Assembly: GCA_032358165.1 (NCBI GenBank) | Contig: JAALGY010000017.1 | Coordinates: 1,116,001-1,180,000, forward strand | Origin: Diplosphaera chodatii | Taxonomy: Eukaryota; Chlorophyta; Trebouxiophyceae; Prasiolales; Stichococcaceae | DNA: 64,000 nt | Direction: 5' to 3' | Shown here: positions 1 to 10,759 of the stretch, piece after piece | How the letters are laid out: every line of letters starts with the position of its first letter | Numbering within the stretch: position 1 is the first letter of the stretch | Notes under the pieces: model-generated | Database searches by the model: none | Told to the model about the DNA's origin: nothing | The model's input: only the letters and a program-made list of their open reading frames with translations | Position numbers and translations under genes: made by a program

Positions 1-1386
1 GGTAGTCACTCGGCCCAGGCGCAAGGCTGTCATTTGAGCCGTCATACCATCTGGTCTCCAGCGGCATCCGCAGGAAGGTGGCGCCCCACGCGACGGCTGC
101 GTCAATACGGCGCTTGCACTCGGCGGTTGCAGCTGCCAGCATCTCAGGGCTGCACTGCGTGTTCATGCGGGGGTCCATGACGTTGACGCCACGGCCCTGC
201 CAGCGCTGGCCGTCTGCTGTGTAGATGCCATTGCCGGATGTGTGTAGGCGCTGTGTGGTCTCCGGCAGTGGTGCTGGCGGTGCAGGGGTGGGAACCGGCT
301 TGGGTGCAGGCGTGGGTGTTGTACCAGGCTGGGTCGGCAGCAACTGGATGCCGTCCACGTACATTCGTGTCTGCGTTGCCTTTGCATTGCCCTACATCGT
401 GACAACCATCAGGTCAAAGCGGAACATGCTTGTTCGTCAGCCGACAGATCATGGCAGGTGTCATCGCCGCTCCCAGTATTGCTTACGGCCATGCTGACAA
501 TGCCGCTTGTTATGCTTCCATGCATCATGCACCCCATGACAGCCTCACCTTGAGCCACACGGAAAGCATTTGCACAGCCGCCGGGTTGAGGCCCGCAAAG
601 GCTTTCCACGGCACGGTGACTCGGACCCACTTGTTCTTGGGCAGCTTGCGGTTCGGCAGGTAGCCAGCCACAGGCGCCTGATACATCTTTCCCTTGCTGT
701 CCGTGATGCCAAACTGCATGTACAGATACCGTGAGTCATGCAGCGGCAGGTTGACCTGCTATCCCTGCCTGGGACGCCCATGTTTGGCGGCACAAAGCAG
801 CGCACGACAGCATGGCGAGGTTGAGCCTATGGCGTATGCCTCGCGTGCGTGCATGCCATGTGCACGTTGCTGTACACTGCGACGTTGCACCATTGCACTA
901 CATAGCGCAGCACCGCGGACACACCTGGCTCCCTGCTGCATCGATGTGCATACAAGACGCGTGTACTGAGCAGGGCTGACCTCAGACATGCTGCATGCAA
1001 GTCGATGACCACGAACCAGCCAGCAGAAGAGGGTGCGAGACCGCACGCGCTCACCAGCAACGGCCCCTGACCGCCAGATGCTCCACCGTTCAGCAGCATC
1101 GTGAGCGAGGCGTAGGACTTCAGCGGGAGGTATTTGCGGTTGTTGCGGAAGAATTGGATGCCGCAGTAGTTGTTGGGGGTGAAGGCGATGACTTTCTGGC
1201 GGGTGTTGCGCGCTGTGGTGACGGTGACGAAGCTGCGCGTTGGCCGCTGACACCAGCTGGAGTCGCCATACGCAGCGTCGAGGCGACCGGTCACGTAGAC
1301 GTTCTGCGTTGGTGTTGGTGCCGCGGCGGCCTGCAGCTGCCGCGCGTTGTTGGACAGCCCCACGGTGGCCGGCACCCACCAATACA
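1..1386 (-). CDS. Partial glycoside hydrolase, GH5-like, with N-terminal beta-sandwich/CBM-like region
   Basis: The gene runs off the left edge, so only its 5' part is present. Visible exons are about 1386-1057, 755-549 and 370-1, with clean GT-AG junctions. The first two encode a carbohydrate-binding-like region (YGDSSWCQ near the start, then PNRKLPKNKWVRVTVPW and SVWLK). The third encodes YVDGIQLL, a Pro/Thr/Ala linker, and then the start of a glycoside hydrolase family 5 fold (SGNGIYTADGQRWQGRGVN, followed by WGATFLRMPLE). It is probably a secreted endoglucanase-type enzyme acting on beta-glucan. The catalytic glutamates would lie beyond the window, so activity cannot be judged. The start is uncertain: I use the ATG near 1386, but an upstream exon with a signal peptide is possible because no clear signal peptide is visible. 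The family call rests on fold-level motifs only. Confidence 0.55.
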
Positions 1387-2754
1387 TCGTGCAAGCTAGA
1401 GTACAGGAACAGCACGCCACCAAATCAACTGCAGCGATGGTAAGCCGAGATGTGTTGTGGATGCAATCCAACAGCGCAGCGATGTCAACCATTGTGCAGC
1501 GGTACCTGGTCGTCGTGTAGTGCGTATGTTGTGCTCGTTGTCATGGCGAGTATTATGACCGCAATCCCGGCTGCGTGGGCACCCATGCTTGCCCACCTGC
1601 ACACTGAATGATCAAACTAGAAGCATCAGAAACAGCTTTCTCTGCAACGCAGTCCGCTTATGATGGCATGGTTGCGTCGTCAAGTAGATGCCAGATGTAG
1701 CTGACCACTTTCTTTGCATGCAGGTTCTCAACTGCAGACTAGACGAGCGCGACGCTCTCATACGCTTGAGAACCTGCAAGAAGTGCTCGATGCAGTGCGC
1801 TTGCAAAGCATGGAATGGCCACCTGGGCTTGTCGCGTATGTTGTTGGAAACGCGTTGCAGCAGTGACTGGGTGGCGGAGCTGCCGTCACTCACGCGGGCG
1901 TCGATCGCAACCAGCGATCTGATAGAACCCCAGAATGATCAAGTTTGTGGAATCTGGGAGTAACGACGCAAATGCGGCAACTGTGAGCCATTGCACCTGG
2001 TTGGCGTGATCAAGCTTCAGCCCGTGTGCGCGGTAGTAGTGCCGCGTGTCGAACAGTAGTGCCGCGCAGGAATCTAAGTTGTTGGTGGCTCCCCACCGGT
2101 GCTCTGTGTTCTAGACTCCCCGGCTGACTGGGTTTTCCACGGCTGACTGGGGCACAGTGCCCTCCCAGCCAGCGGGATAGGCTGTGGTGTATCATCAGCG
2201 AAATCAGGGTGTGAAACTTTCCGCAGAGCGGCGTGCTAGGTAGGCAGATGCACACCTTGTCATGTAATGGGCCTGCACAGCAATGCGACGAGGCTTTGTG
2301 CATGTTGATGTGCACCTCACCTACTTCGACAACAGAAGACAGGGACGGCGCGCCACAAGTCAGGGCATCGAGAGTATGCCTCACTGGTGGGCCATGTGCA
2401 TACTTGCTTTCGGTGGGCAGCACACTCTGTAGCACCTGATGTTGATGTGCCCAACGTCCTGCCACATCCAGTGCAGGTGCTCACGAATGCTGCGCATTTG
2501 CAGACGAGCCTCAAAACAATGGCCAACCCCGTGATAGGCCACAGCAGCATGTATGGTTCCTCCAACATTAAATTGGAATGCAATGTTTCTGACCATACGT
2601 CAGTGCCCTCGTCATGATGCTCCCTCCAGGCTGCTGAGAAGCAACGCATTGTAACAACACAATCGGCGGCTGCAGCCGCAATCCTGCAAAACTTCGAAGC
2701 CCGACACTGGACAGCATGGCCTGACCAGTAGCTTGGAGTGCAATATGAAGCCCA
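1387..2754. other. Intergenic region
   Basis: About 1.4 kb lies between two minus-strand genes. It should hold the 5' flank of the GH5-like gene and the 3' flank of the response regulator. Open frames on both strands are short, without recognisable motifs or convincing splice continuity. The only structure I see is the nested hairpin at 1720-1777. Confidence 0.5.
1720..1777. repeat. Nested inverted repeat (hairpin)
   Basis: A perfect 12-base arm at 1720-1731 pairs with 1766-1777. Inside the 34-base loop a second perfect stem pairs 1745-1749 with 1753-1757. The folded RNA would be a two-tier stem-loop. It lies in non-coding sequence. Confidence 0.6.
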
Positions 2755-5700
2755 TCACTCCGGCGCGGCAGCGTCCTTCAGAAAGTAGTTCAATATGTCG
2801 TCCATGCTGCTTGGGTCCTCGCCTGGGATGGGCGCCCCGCTGCCGGCGCTGCCAGCAGGCACACCTGCCACCGGCAGTGGCTGTGACTGGGGCTGCAGGT
2901 GCGGCTGGAAGGGCTGCTGCAGTTGCGGCACTGGTGGCGGGTAGCCCGGCAAATGCCCCAATGGCGCCCCCATCGGCCCGAAAGGCAGCCCAGGGTACTG
3001 CCCCACCGCCGCCGCCATCTGCTGCTGGTGCTGCTCGAACGACAGCTGCAAGCTTTGCGGCATGTGCTGCGAGCCATGCCCTGACGCCTGCAGCGGCTGG
3101 TGCTGCAATGCGCTCTGCTGCTGGGGCGTCTGATGCCGAGGGTCGCGATCCAATGGCGGCGAGGCTTGCTGCTGCTGGGGCTGCTGTTGCTGTGGCTGCT
3201 GCTGCAACGGCGGTGTCTGCTGCAGCTGCTGCTGGGGCTGTATGTGCTGCTGCACCCGCTGCGCATCGCCCTGCGCAGGCGAAGCGGTGTGCAAGCCGGC
3301 ACTGGTGACCGGGGCATGTTGCGCCAGCAGACCTGCCTGGCCGTCGCTGAGGAAACCGGGCTGCAGGCAGAACATGCCGATGTCAGGGATGAATGCCCGA
3401 GTAATATGGTTTGAGCATGCCACATCAAAAACACACACCACTCACCAGCTTGCACTTGACATATGTTTAGGGACCCATCACAGCGCACCTGCCCTGCAAG
3501 GTTGGCCCAGCTCATGTCGCCAGTGAAGGCGCCTGGTGGCGGCATCCCATACTCGAGGCCCGGTGGCAAGCCTGCAGAATTTATAAGAAGCAGGGTCTCC
3601 TGCCAGTGGGGTTCCCTTGCTCACTATCTCAGCCACACGCTGCAGCAGGTTCAGACGGTGCGGCACCACAAGCACCTGGCATGCCAGTCATGCTGCCCAT
3701 GGTCATGCCGCCGGGCATGGGGAACCCAGCTGGTGGCCCAGCGCCGCTGCCGAGGCCCTGCATGCCAGGCGCTGCCAGATCCCCCGTCTGCACATGAGCA
3801 ACACAACGCCCTTCAGGGCAGAGCTGTACAACATGCACAGGCGTCGCCGTGTTTGTACGCCTGCAGATGGCAGCTGTCAGCTGAGACCTATGCGCGGCAT
3901 GACAAAGAGTGCTGGCTCAACACAGGAAGCAAGATGTGGGCACATGCACACCATCATGGGGGTTGAGCCTCCGGGCAAGGCGCCGGGCATGCCCCCAACG
4001 CCGAGACTCATGGCCTGCATCTGCAGCGTCTGCAGCTGCATGCGCATGATGTGGTCCGGCACAGCGCCGGGGCCGCCCGGCTGCAGCATTGGGGCCTGCA
4101 GCCACAGAAGTACGCCTCTGACGCCCTGCTCAGACCTCTGCATGTCCTACCAGGTTGCCTGTCACGGAAAGCATCTGGTACCCTGAAAAATGTGTAAGGA
4201 TGCAACGGGTGGCACCTGATGCATGCCCATCGGCGGGGAGGTGAGGCCGGCCATCGAGGCTGCGGGGACGGCTGCTGCTGCGCCGGCTCCAGATGCATCT
4301 GTGCCAGGCGCTGCGGGCGGCTGCATGTCCGTCACCATGTCGTCCGGCAATGCGCCGGGCGCTGCATGACCGGCAACCGCAGCACCATGGCCAACACCAG
4401 GCATGCCCGGCAGGCGCATGCCCTTGCCGCTGCCGCCACGGCCGCTGGGGCCAGCCGGCGTCACACCCGACACCCGCTTCAGGTACAGCCGGTATTTCTG
4501 CGGGTCAAGTACAGCGGCGCTGATGACTGAAGCTCACGCAGGTGGCGTGCATCTGCAGCGCTGGCAGACCATGGACAGATTGGGTGCCAGGAAGGCAATA
4601 CAGGCTGACGCTTGCCACCTGCAGGTGGCTGGCCACATTCTCCCGCGTGAGACCCTCCACATTCATCAGGTCTAAAATGCGCTTCGGCACCGCCTCTGCA
4701 CGAGGCGACAGCAGCAGTGCTCCAGCCTACTAGGAGGACCAGCCACTGGTGGGGTCTACACAGGCAACAACGGTGCCGTCAACTGCAGCAGGCGCCCTCG
4801 CGATCAAGCCGGAACTCACTGTCGACGCCCAGCGTGTTGACGGCATTGACGAACTGTTGGTGCATCTCCACGGACCACACAACCCGCGCCTTCTTGGCAC
4901 TGTTGCCCTCGCCATCACTGTGCTCACCGCTCTTTCGCTGGGCAGCAAAAGACATAGGATGTCAGTTGCTTGCTCCTTTGTGTCCTACGAGGTTTGCAGA
5001 GGAAGAGCCAGGTCAGCAGCCATGCTTGCCGCAGGAAGTCAGAGCGACTTGCTGACATGACATGCATACCCGCTCGTCACTCTTCCGCTTTTTGTCATGC
5101 CGCCTGGCTGCCTCGTCATCGTGGTCCTCCTCTGAATCCTTGCTTATTGCCTGTGCATTGCAGCGCTCCAAATCAGGTCAACACTGCAACCCGCCCTCTC
5201 GCCCTTGATAGACACCCGATCTTGGTGGCTGTATCAGCAAGTACCTGCAGCAGCTCCACAACCTGCACTCACCGACTCTCGCCGGCGCCGTACAACATGC
5301 TGCCATGCGTTGCGCAGCTCCTCAATGCGGACGGGTTTGATCAAGAAATCCACAGCGCCGTGTGTCACGCCCCGCAGCACCACGTTCGTCTCGCCGTTGG
5401 ACGACATCACTGCACGAAGCACCATCAGCAATGTGGTCTGTTTGCACTGGTTTCAGCATGATAAGTGCACCAGCATGCTGTCAGACGCTCACTGATGACT
5501 GGGAGATCAAGCTCCAAGCCGATGTGCTCCAGTAATTTGAAGCCGTCCATGTCTGCGAGGCACGAGTTTTTTAGACTGGCTGCTTGATGGATGAACCATG
5601 CACCCATGCCGACTTGCGCAACGTCTGTCATGCACTCACCTGGCATGTATACATCTGACAGCACAAGGTCGTAATGGTTTGGATGCTGCCTGAGCTCCTC

Positions 5701-6533
5701 CAGTGCCGACATGCCGTTGATGCTGGTTGTCACTGCAAGTGGCAGATACAACATGTTTAGTCAGCCGCCACAGGCATCCGCACAGCTTGACCATTGCCAA
5801 ACACGTGTCGGGACCGGTGATGGCGTACTGCTACGTTCGGCTGTTTCGGGAAGCAGGCTACATCCAAAAGGAGCAAGTTCTCGGTGCGACCTAGCTTTGA
5901 AGCTGCTGAATGACACTTGGATCACTGCACCTGACTAACAGTTCAGGGCAACATCAATCAAAGTGTCATACAGGTGTGCAGCCCGCTGCAGATGCTGCAG
6001 CAAGAAGCTCAGCACATGCTTCGAACAAGACCCCTCGCTTTGCTGCTTTGCTGACCGAAGACAACATCAGTCAGGTGACAGGTCAGCGATCCGGATCTTG
6101 GGGAGCAACGCGCTGCCAGAATGCGGGACGTGGCTCTTGGTGGTCATAGGTTGTATCATGTGTACAGGACGCTTGGCGGATTGACAGACTAACCTTCGTA
6201 ATTGCACTTCTTCAGCATGGCGGAAACCACCATGAGGCATGTTGGATCGTCGTCCACCACGAGCACACGCAGGCCCGATGGGAAGCCTGGAAGCTGGGCT
6301 GACCCCCCCGAGCCGCCCAGCTCTGCTTTCGGCTCGGCCTTGACTGCGCTGTCTGCCCCCGCCATGCTGCCACTGCAGAGTGTGAGGGGGCTTGGCTCAA
6401 CCTCCACCCGGCACGGGGTGTCGGCGCCGGTCCTTTCAGAACTGCATGGCGCCAGCTGAGTTAGGCACAGCTGGGCTGCGCCGCTCACTGTGCGCAGCGT
6501 TGGCGGCTGAGGCTGCCACCAGACGCTGTGCAC
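2755..6533 (-). CDS. Type-B response regulator (receiver + GARP DNA-binding domain)
   Basis: A two-component output transcription factor of the ARR-B type, presumably nuclear. Exons are 6533-6194, 5732-5640, 5552-5493, 5409-5273, 5150-5070, 4937-4820, 4695-4619 and 4497-4216, plus further exons down to a stop at 2755; the phases of the listed exons close. The receiver keeps the acidic pair (VLVVDDDPT), the phospho-acceptor Asp (VLSDVYMP then DMDG, split by an intron), the switch Ser (IMMSSNGE) and the Lys (FLIKPVR). The GARP domain reads [15 protein letters not shown], then [20 protein letters not shown] and KYRLYLKR. The long C-terminus is rich in Gly, Pro, Met and Gln and ends in an acidic/hydrophobic patch ([11 protein letters not shown]) that could be an activation domain. 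An internal Met after the first 50 or so residues is an alternative start. In plants this family acts downstream of His-kinase phosphorelays such as cytokinin signalling; the input here is unknown. Confidence 0.9.
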
Positions 6534-7526
6534 TTAAAGTCCCGAACTTGGGGTCAGACAACGCTGCATGCCTGACACTTCGACATTGTCCAGACCTCTT
6601 TCTGCAACACGCTGACTAGAACATGCTCGCGGAAGCAATTCCCGCCGCAGCGATGCCTGAGCTCCCGGCTCGGCGTGCCTGAACCTCAAGCAGCGAGCCA
6701 GAGCAGCCGACCAAAGGATGCCGCAACGGTCGCACACCTACCAAGCTACTAACACGCTGCTCCTGCCATACAACCTGCGACAAACTGGAGCCGTAAAGTG
6801 TTGTGTGCGGCACCCCTGCCTCCGATCACTCAGTTGAAAGGAGATGATCAGCATTCCAACAGTGTATGAGCCTTGTAATGGGGGGCCCTTTCGCGGAGAT
6901 GCGCCTTTCCTGGCATTTGCTTGGGTCAGTACCTCAGCAAGTAGAGAGGTGATCATGTCTCTCATGCCTCTGCAGCCCTATACATTGACCACGTTTCATT
7001 CTGAGTGTCGGACAGCACCAACGGACTACCGTCGAAGCAGCTACTCCAGGCCAGTTCAAACGGGACAGAGGCTGTAGGCAGATGTCACAGCACCTGGCCA
7101 GCACTGCGCGCACACCCGAGCACGAAGTGGCTCTGCGACGGTATAACAATAACATCAGCCTACTAAACGAGCTGTTTCCAGTGTTTCACAAGGCACGAGC
7201 AGAAGTTGCCCAGGGTGCCAACGCTCGAGAGCGCACACAGATCAAGGCGCCCGTTGGCGCGCAACACTCTTCAGTGGATACCGGAGGTCAACGGGCGGGC
7301 AACGAAGCGCAGCACATGCAGCAGCGTGTGACGGAGCGTCTGCCGGCGTCAGTATCGCAGTGACCTGCCGACCCCTGTGGTCCCCTATCGCTTGTGAGGT
7401 GCGCATCATATAATCAAACTGCAGTTTATTCCACCAGCAAGGCTGTGAGCAGTGAATCCCATAAGTGCAGCAGTCCACATGTCAGACTGTGCTCCATGTC
7501 CCATCATAATCTTGCGCCGCAGGGCA
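6534..7526. promoter_or_regulatory. Divergent intergenic region
   Basis: About 1 kb lies between the 5' ends of the minus-strand response regulator and the plus-strand F-box gene, so it should contain both promoters. A plus-strand open frame of about 93 codons at 7082-7363 has an ordinary composition but no recognisable motif and no clear splice link to the F-box gene. I do not call it a gene. Confidence 0.4.
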
Positions 7527-9188
7527 ATGGCGGGCACTGATGTTAATGCTGGACTGGTGACTTTGGACGCTGCGCTCAGCGATGATCTGCTGCTGCGAGT
7601 GCTCGACTGCCTGGGAGCCGCAGACCTCTTGACTAGTGCGGCACCTGTGTGCCGGAGATGGTGAGAAGAGGATCTCGCAAGTCTTTCTGTGTGTGTCCAG
7701 GACTGACTCCTCACGCCTGATTCATGCATGTTCCGGACACCATCATGCGCTGCTGGACACGCAGGTCGGTCCTGGCACGCGGCAATGAGTTGTGGCTGCC
7801 ACGCCTGCCGCAGCAAGCGCGTCATCTTGCAATCGGTCACCCTGCAGGTGACTGAAACTGCTTTTGCTCACCGAGTTAAGCCTGCTGGCTGTCCAGCTGC
7901 CACATCAACGGCGAATGATAGCTTCCACCCGAGTATTGTTCCTGCCACAGGGAGGGGCGCTGCCCATATGTACCTCCAACTGTACCGCACCAACCTTCTG
8001 CAGAACCCCTTGTTCTTGACGAGGCTTCAGCATACAGATGGCATTGGTGTCAACGTGAGGTTACAAGTTTGCACTTCCCATACTGTGTGGACTCTGCAGA
8101 TGGCGTTTTACTTGTGTCAGAATATACAAGCCAATTTACGGCTCTGTTGGCTGATGCAACAGGCCGTCACTGCGCCTTGGCAACAGTCTGGCTTCGACCG
8201 CAAGTCATGGGTATGAAGGCACCACAGCCTGTGCATGCTGAAGGTTCAGACCCCACAACAAGCAATGGCAGCAGATAGTGCCAGCACAACAGAGGTACTC
8301 AGGTCAACACGGTGGTCCGCAGGTTTGGGAGGGTGACTCCAATTGCAACCCGCATGATGTGGATGTTCCGCTGCCGCTGCGGCCTGTCACCTTGCTCGAC
8401 AGCACACCCCTGTCGGAGCGTGGTGAGTCATGGCACCGAAAGCCAAACAGTCCTGCCCGTGTTCACCTGCGAACCTCCTGCCACGACCTTCACCAGCATT
8501 TCAGAAACAGAATCGATTCCATGTTGTCACGACTACTGGCATTGCAGGCTCACAGCGGCCCCATGCCATTGCGCCGAATCGAGTCTGGTGCGAGATTAGC
8601 CAGTCGGTGGACCTTGTGAGGGAGCTACGTGCCCGCCGGTTCAGTCTGCCAGATGCACTTGCGCTCCTGGACAGCGGGCCAGCAATGCGCTTTGAGGTCG
8701 CATTCGGCCAAACAGGGTGGTCCACTGGCAACAGGCTCTTTTATGAGTGCGAGGTCAGACAAGTGCTCACTCTTGCACACTGCACATCGTTGCCCTGTGT
8801 CACAGCTGCAAGAGTGCAGACATTGCCACATGCCTGTTGCAGCAGCCATCAGCTGGTGCTACATTCGCAGGTGGCTTTGCTGCTGGATGACGGTTCTCAA
8901 CCTGTGCCGCTGGCAGACGCCGCTGTCACGCTGGCTCCAACTGCTCTCTCATATGCGGTCTGCAAGCCGGACATGCAGCAGCATCCGCGCTGGGGTCGTG
9001 CCGTGGTGGAGACTCCTGCTGCGTATCAAGCAGGCGCCCGTCGTGCCGTGGTCATCCTCAGGGGACGCAGCTACCCCAGCCTCTTTGGCGGCATGTTTGC
9101 CGCGCCGCAGCTGACACTCCTGCCACCGGGAAGTCGCCTCTTTGGGGTCCCGACAAACTGGTACAGTGCTCCCAATCACCAGATGTAA
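7527..9188 (+). CDS. F-box protein with FBA-like (FBXO2/6-type) C-terminal domain
   Basis: Likely a substrate receptor of an SCF ubiquitin ligase. The first exon (7527-7660) encodes the start of an F-box (LSDDLLLRVLDCLGAADLL then VCRRW) and joins in phase to 7765-7847 (VLARGNELWLPRL), completing the motif. Downstream exons carry LYRTNLLQNPLF, NPHDVDVPLP, NRVWCEISQSVDLVREL, ALLDSGPAMRFEVAFG and RRAVVILRGRSYPSLFGGMF, ending at 9188. The order matches the F-box-associated (FBA) domain of animal FBXO2/FBXO6 proteins: the NLLRNP entry, a WC..SQ.VDL strand, and a closing strand before GA/AAP. Exon borders between 7847 and 8500 are not all resolved. In animals FBA domains can bind N-glycans of misfolded glycoproteins; substrate choice here is unknown. 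The start is the ATG at 7527, just before the F-box. Confidence 0.65.
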
Positions 9189-9893
9189 CTGTACTGTATA
9201 CTGACTTGAACACCACACCGTAGCATGTCCATCCTGCTGCTTCTGCTCTACCAGCACTCAGTCGGGCGGCATCCACCATCGGGCCTTCAACAATCGAACA
9301 ACCAATTAGCCAACCGACCAGCTTTGCCCTGATGTCGTGCACCACCCCACAAGCCCACATTGGCACATCCCCACTGCTGTGCTCAGCTCATGCAGGACGC
9401 AGGACGTAGATGTCAAGCATGGTCATGAATCGATTGATTCGTGCACCGCTTGTCTGTTTCCAAAGCTCGAATACTCTTGGTCGGCTGTGGGTACGCTTGA
9501 CGCTTATGTCTTGCCACAGAGCCTGAGCATCGCCTCGCAAAGAAAGGTATGCCGGCATCCTGCACACCGGGATTGCACTTCTGCATAAGCTAGTGTCATA
9601 CTGACCTTTATGCCGCAGCCGGTCACAGCGGTGTCAACGACCTTCCACTCCGATCGGCAGCGTCGATTTGCTTGCCTCACCTTGAGCCACACCGGCGCAT
9701 CCACATGATGCAGCACCCTGCGTGCACGGCGGGCGGCAAACGTCGAACACATATGAGCCGCTGCTGCGATGCTTTGACTGCTGATTCGCAGCTGACTCGA
9801 TGGTGACGGGTGGTATCGTCGTTGCTGACTCGATCAGGATCCACGTGTACTTTCCCGCGGCACACAGCCTGACCTCGGCAGTGGGGTGCGCAG
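9189..9893. other. Intergenic region
   Basis: About 700 bases lie between two plus-strand genes. No coding exon is convincing on either strand. A minus-strand frame near 9504-9752 contains a VWLK-GT junction resembling one in the GH5-like gene by about 19 bases, but the similarity does not extend. Confidence 0.4.
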
Positions 9894-10305
9894 ATGTCGA
9901 AGAAGAACAATCAGAACACGCGGCGGAAGCAGCACGCCTTCGATCTGCAGCGCGAGGCGGCCGTCAAGAAGAAGACGGCAGACAAGGCGGTGGCAAAGCA
10001 CAAGGCGCTGGCGGCCAGGCCCAAGCAGCTCAAGAAGGGCAAGAAGACAAAGGGCATCCGCATCCGCAAGAACGTGGTTGTTGCGGTACGAGAGGACAGC
10101 GCAACTGCACGCGCTGCCTGTGCATATGTGGTGCTGCAGTGCCTGCAGTCGCGGGTGCACAATGCCGCTGTCTGATATCTCACCTCACGATCTTGCTGAT
10201 GTGCTGAAGGGCATCAAGGTGAAGGATGCGGCCAGCAAGCGGGCAGCAAAGGAGGCCGTGAAGGAGCGCCGCCAGGTTGCCGGCATGGAGGTTGATGACG
10301 AGTAG
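9894..10305 (+). CDS. Small, highly basic conserved-looking protein (probably nucleolar)
   Basis: Two exons, 9894-10085 and 10210-10305, join in phase to give about 95 residues. The protein starts MSKKNNQNTRRKQHAFDLQR and continues with Lys/Ala-rich stretches (RPKQLKKGKKTKGIRIRKN). Exon two adds GIKVKDAASKRAAKEAVKER and an acidic tail MEVDDE. A basic body with a short acidic end is typical of nucleolar or ribosome-biogenesis factors in plants and algae. I do not recognise a named family and infer only a likely nucleolar/RNA-associated role. The acceptor of exon two (after GTGCTGAAG) is weak, so an alternative acceptor is possible. Confidence 0.6.
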
Positions 10306-10759
10306 AGGGGCGCCGGCATTGCCTGCTGCAGCGCAGCGCCAACTGCAGCCCAACAGCGAGCGGCTGGAGAGCGGGCGGCAGGCGGCAAGCGGCAGCAGCT
10401 GCTGTGGCGCTGCACCTGCAGCTCACATGGGACGGCCAGCTGCGGTGCAGCAGTGGGGAGCGGCCAGCACGACATAGCGGGTTATTGCAATGGGCGGACG
10501 CCATGGCAGCCAGCTGGCGGGCTTGCTGCAGACTGCCAGCTGCATGCTCAATGGCGGGAGGATAAGCCTTGACAGCCTTGCAGCTGCCCGCAGCGCTGCT
10601 GGTGCAGACACATCTGCGCATTGCCTGGCAGCTGCCTCGGGCAGGGTGCACACCACCGCATACGAGGCTACACATGCCAGCGGCACCGTGCCATCCTGTG
10701 GCGGTGCTCAGCACAGGGTCCTACCTGCAAGCGTTCAGCGGCTCATCCCCTGCAGCAGC

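Noticed and set aside
2733..3308. Long plus-strand Ala-rich ORF opposite the response regulator C-terminus
   Set aside because: It is the shadow of a Gln/Pro-rich minus-strand coding region with known domain context.
7082..7363. A 93-codon plus-strand ORF as a separate small gene
   Set aside because: No recognisable motif and no clear splice link to the neighbouring F-box gene.
9504..9752. A second copy of the carbohydrate-binding exon of the GH5-like gene
   Set aside because: Only about 19 bases around a VWLK-GT junction match 542-560; similarity stops on both sides and the flanking frame has no CBM motif.
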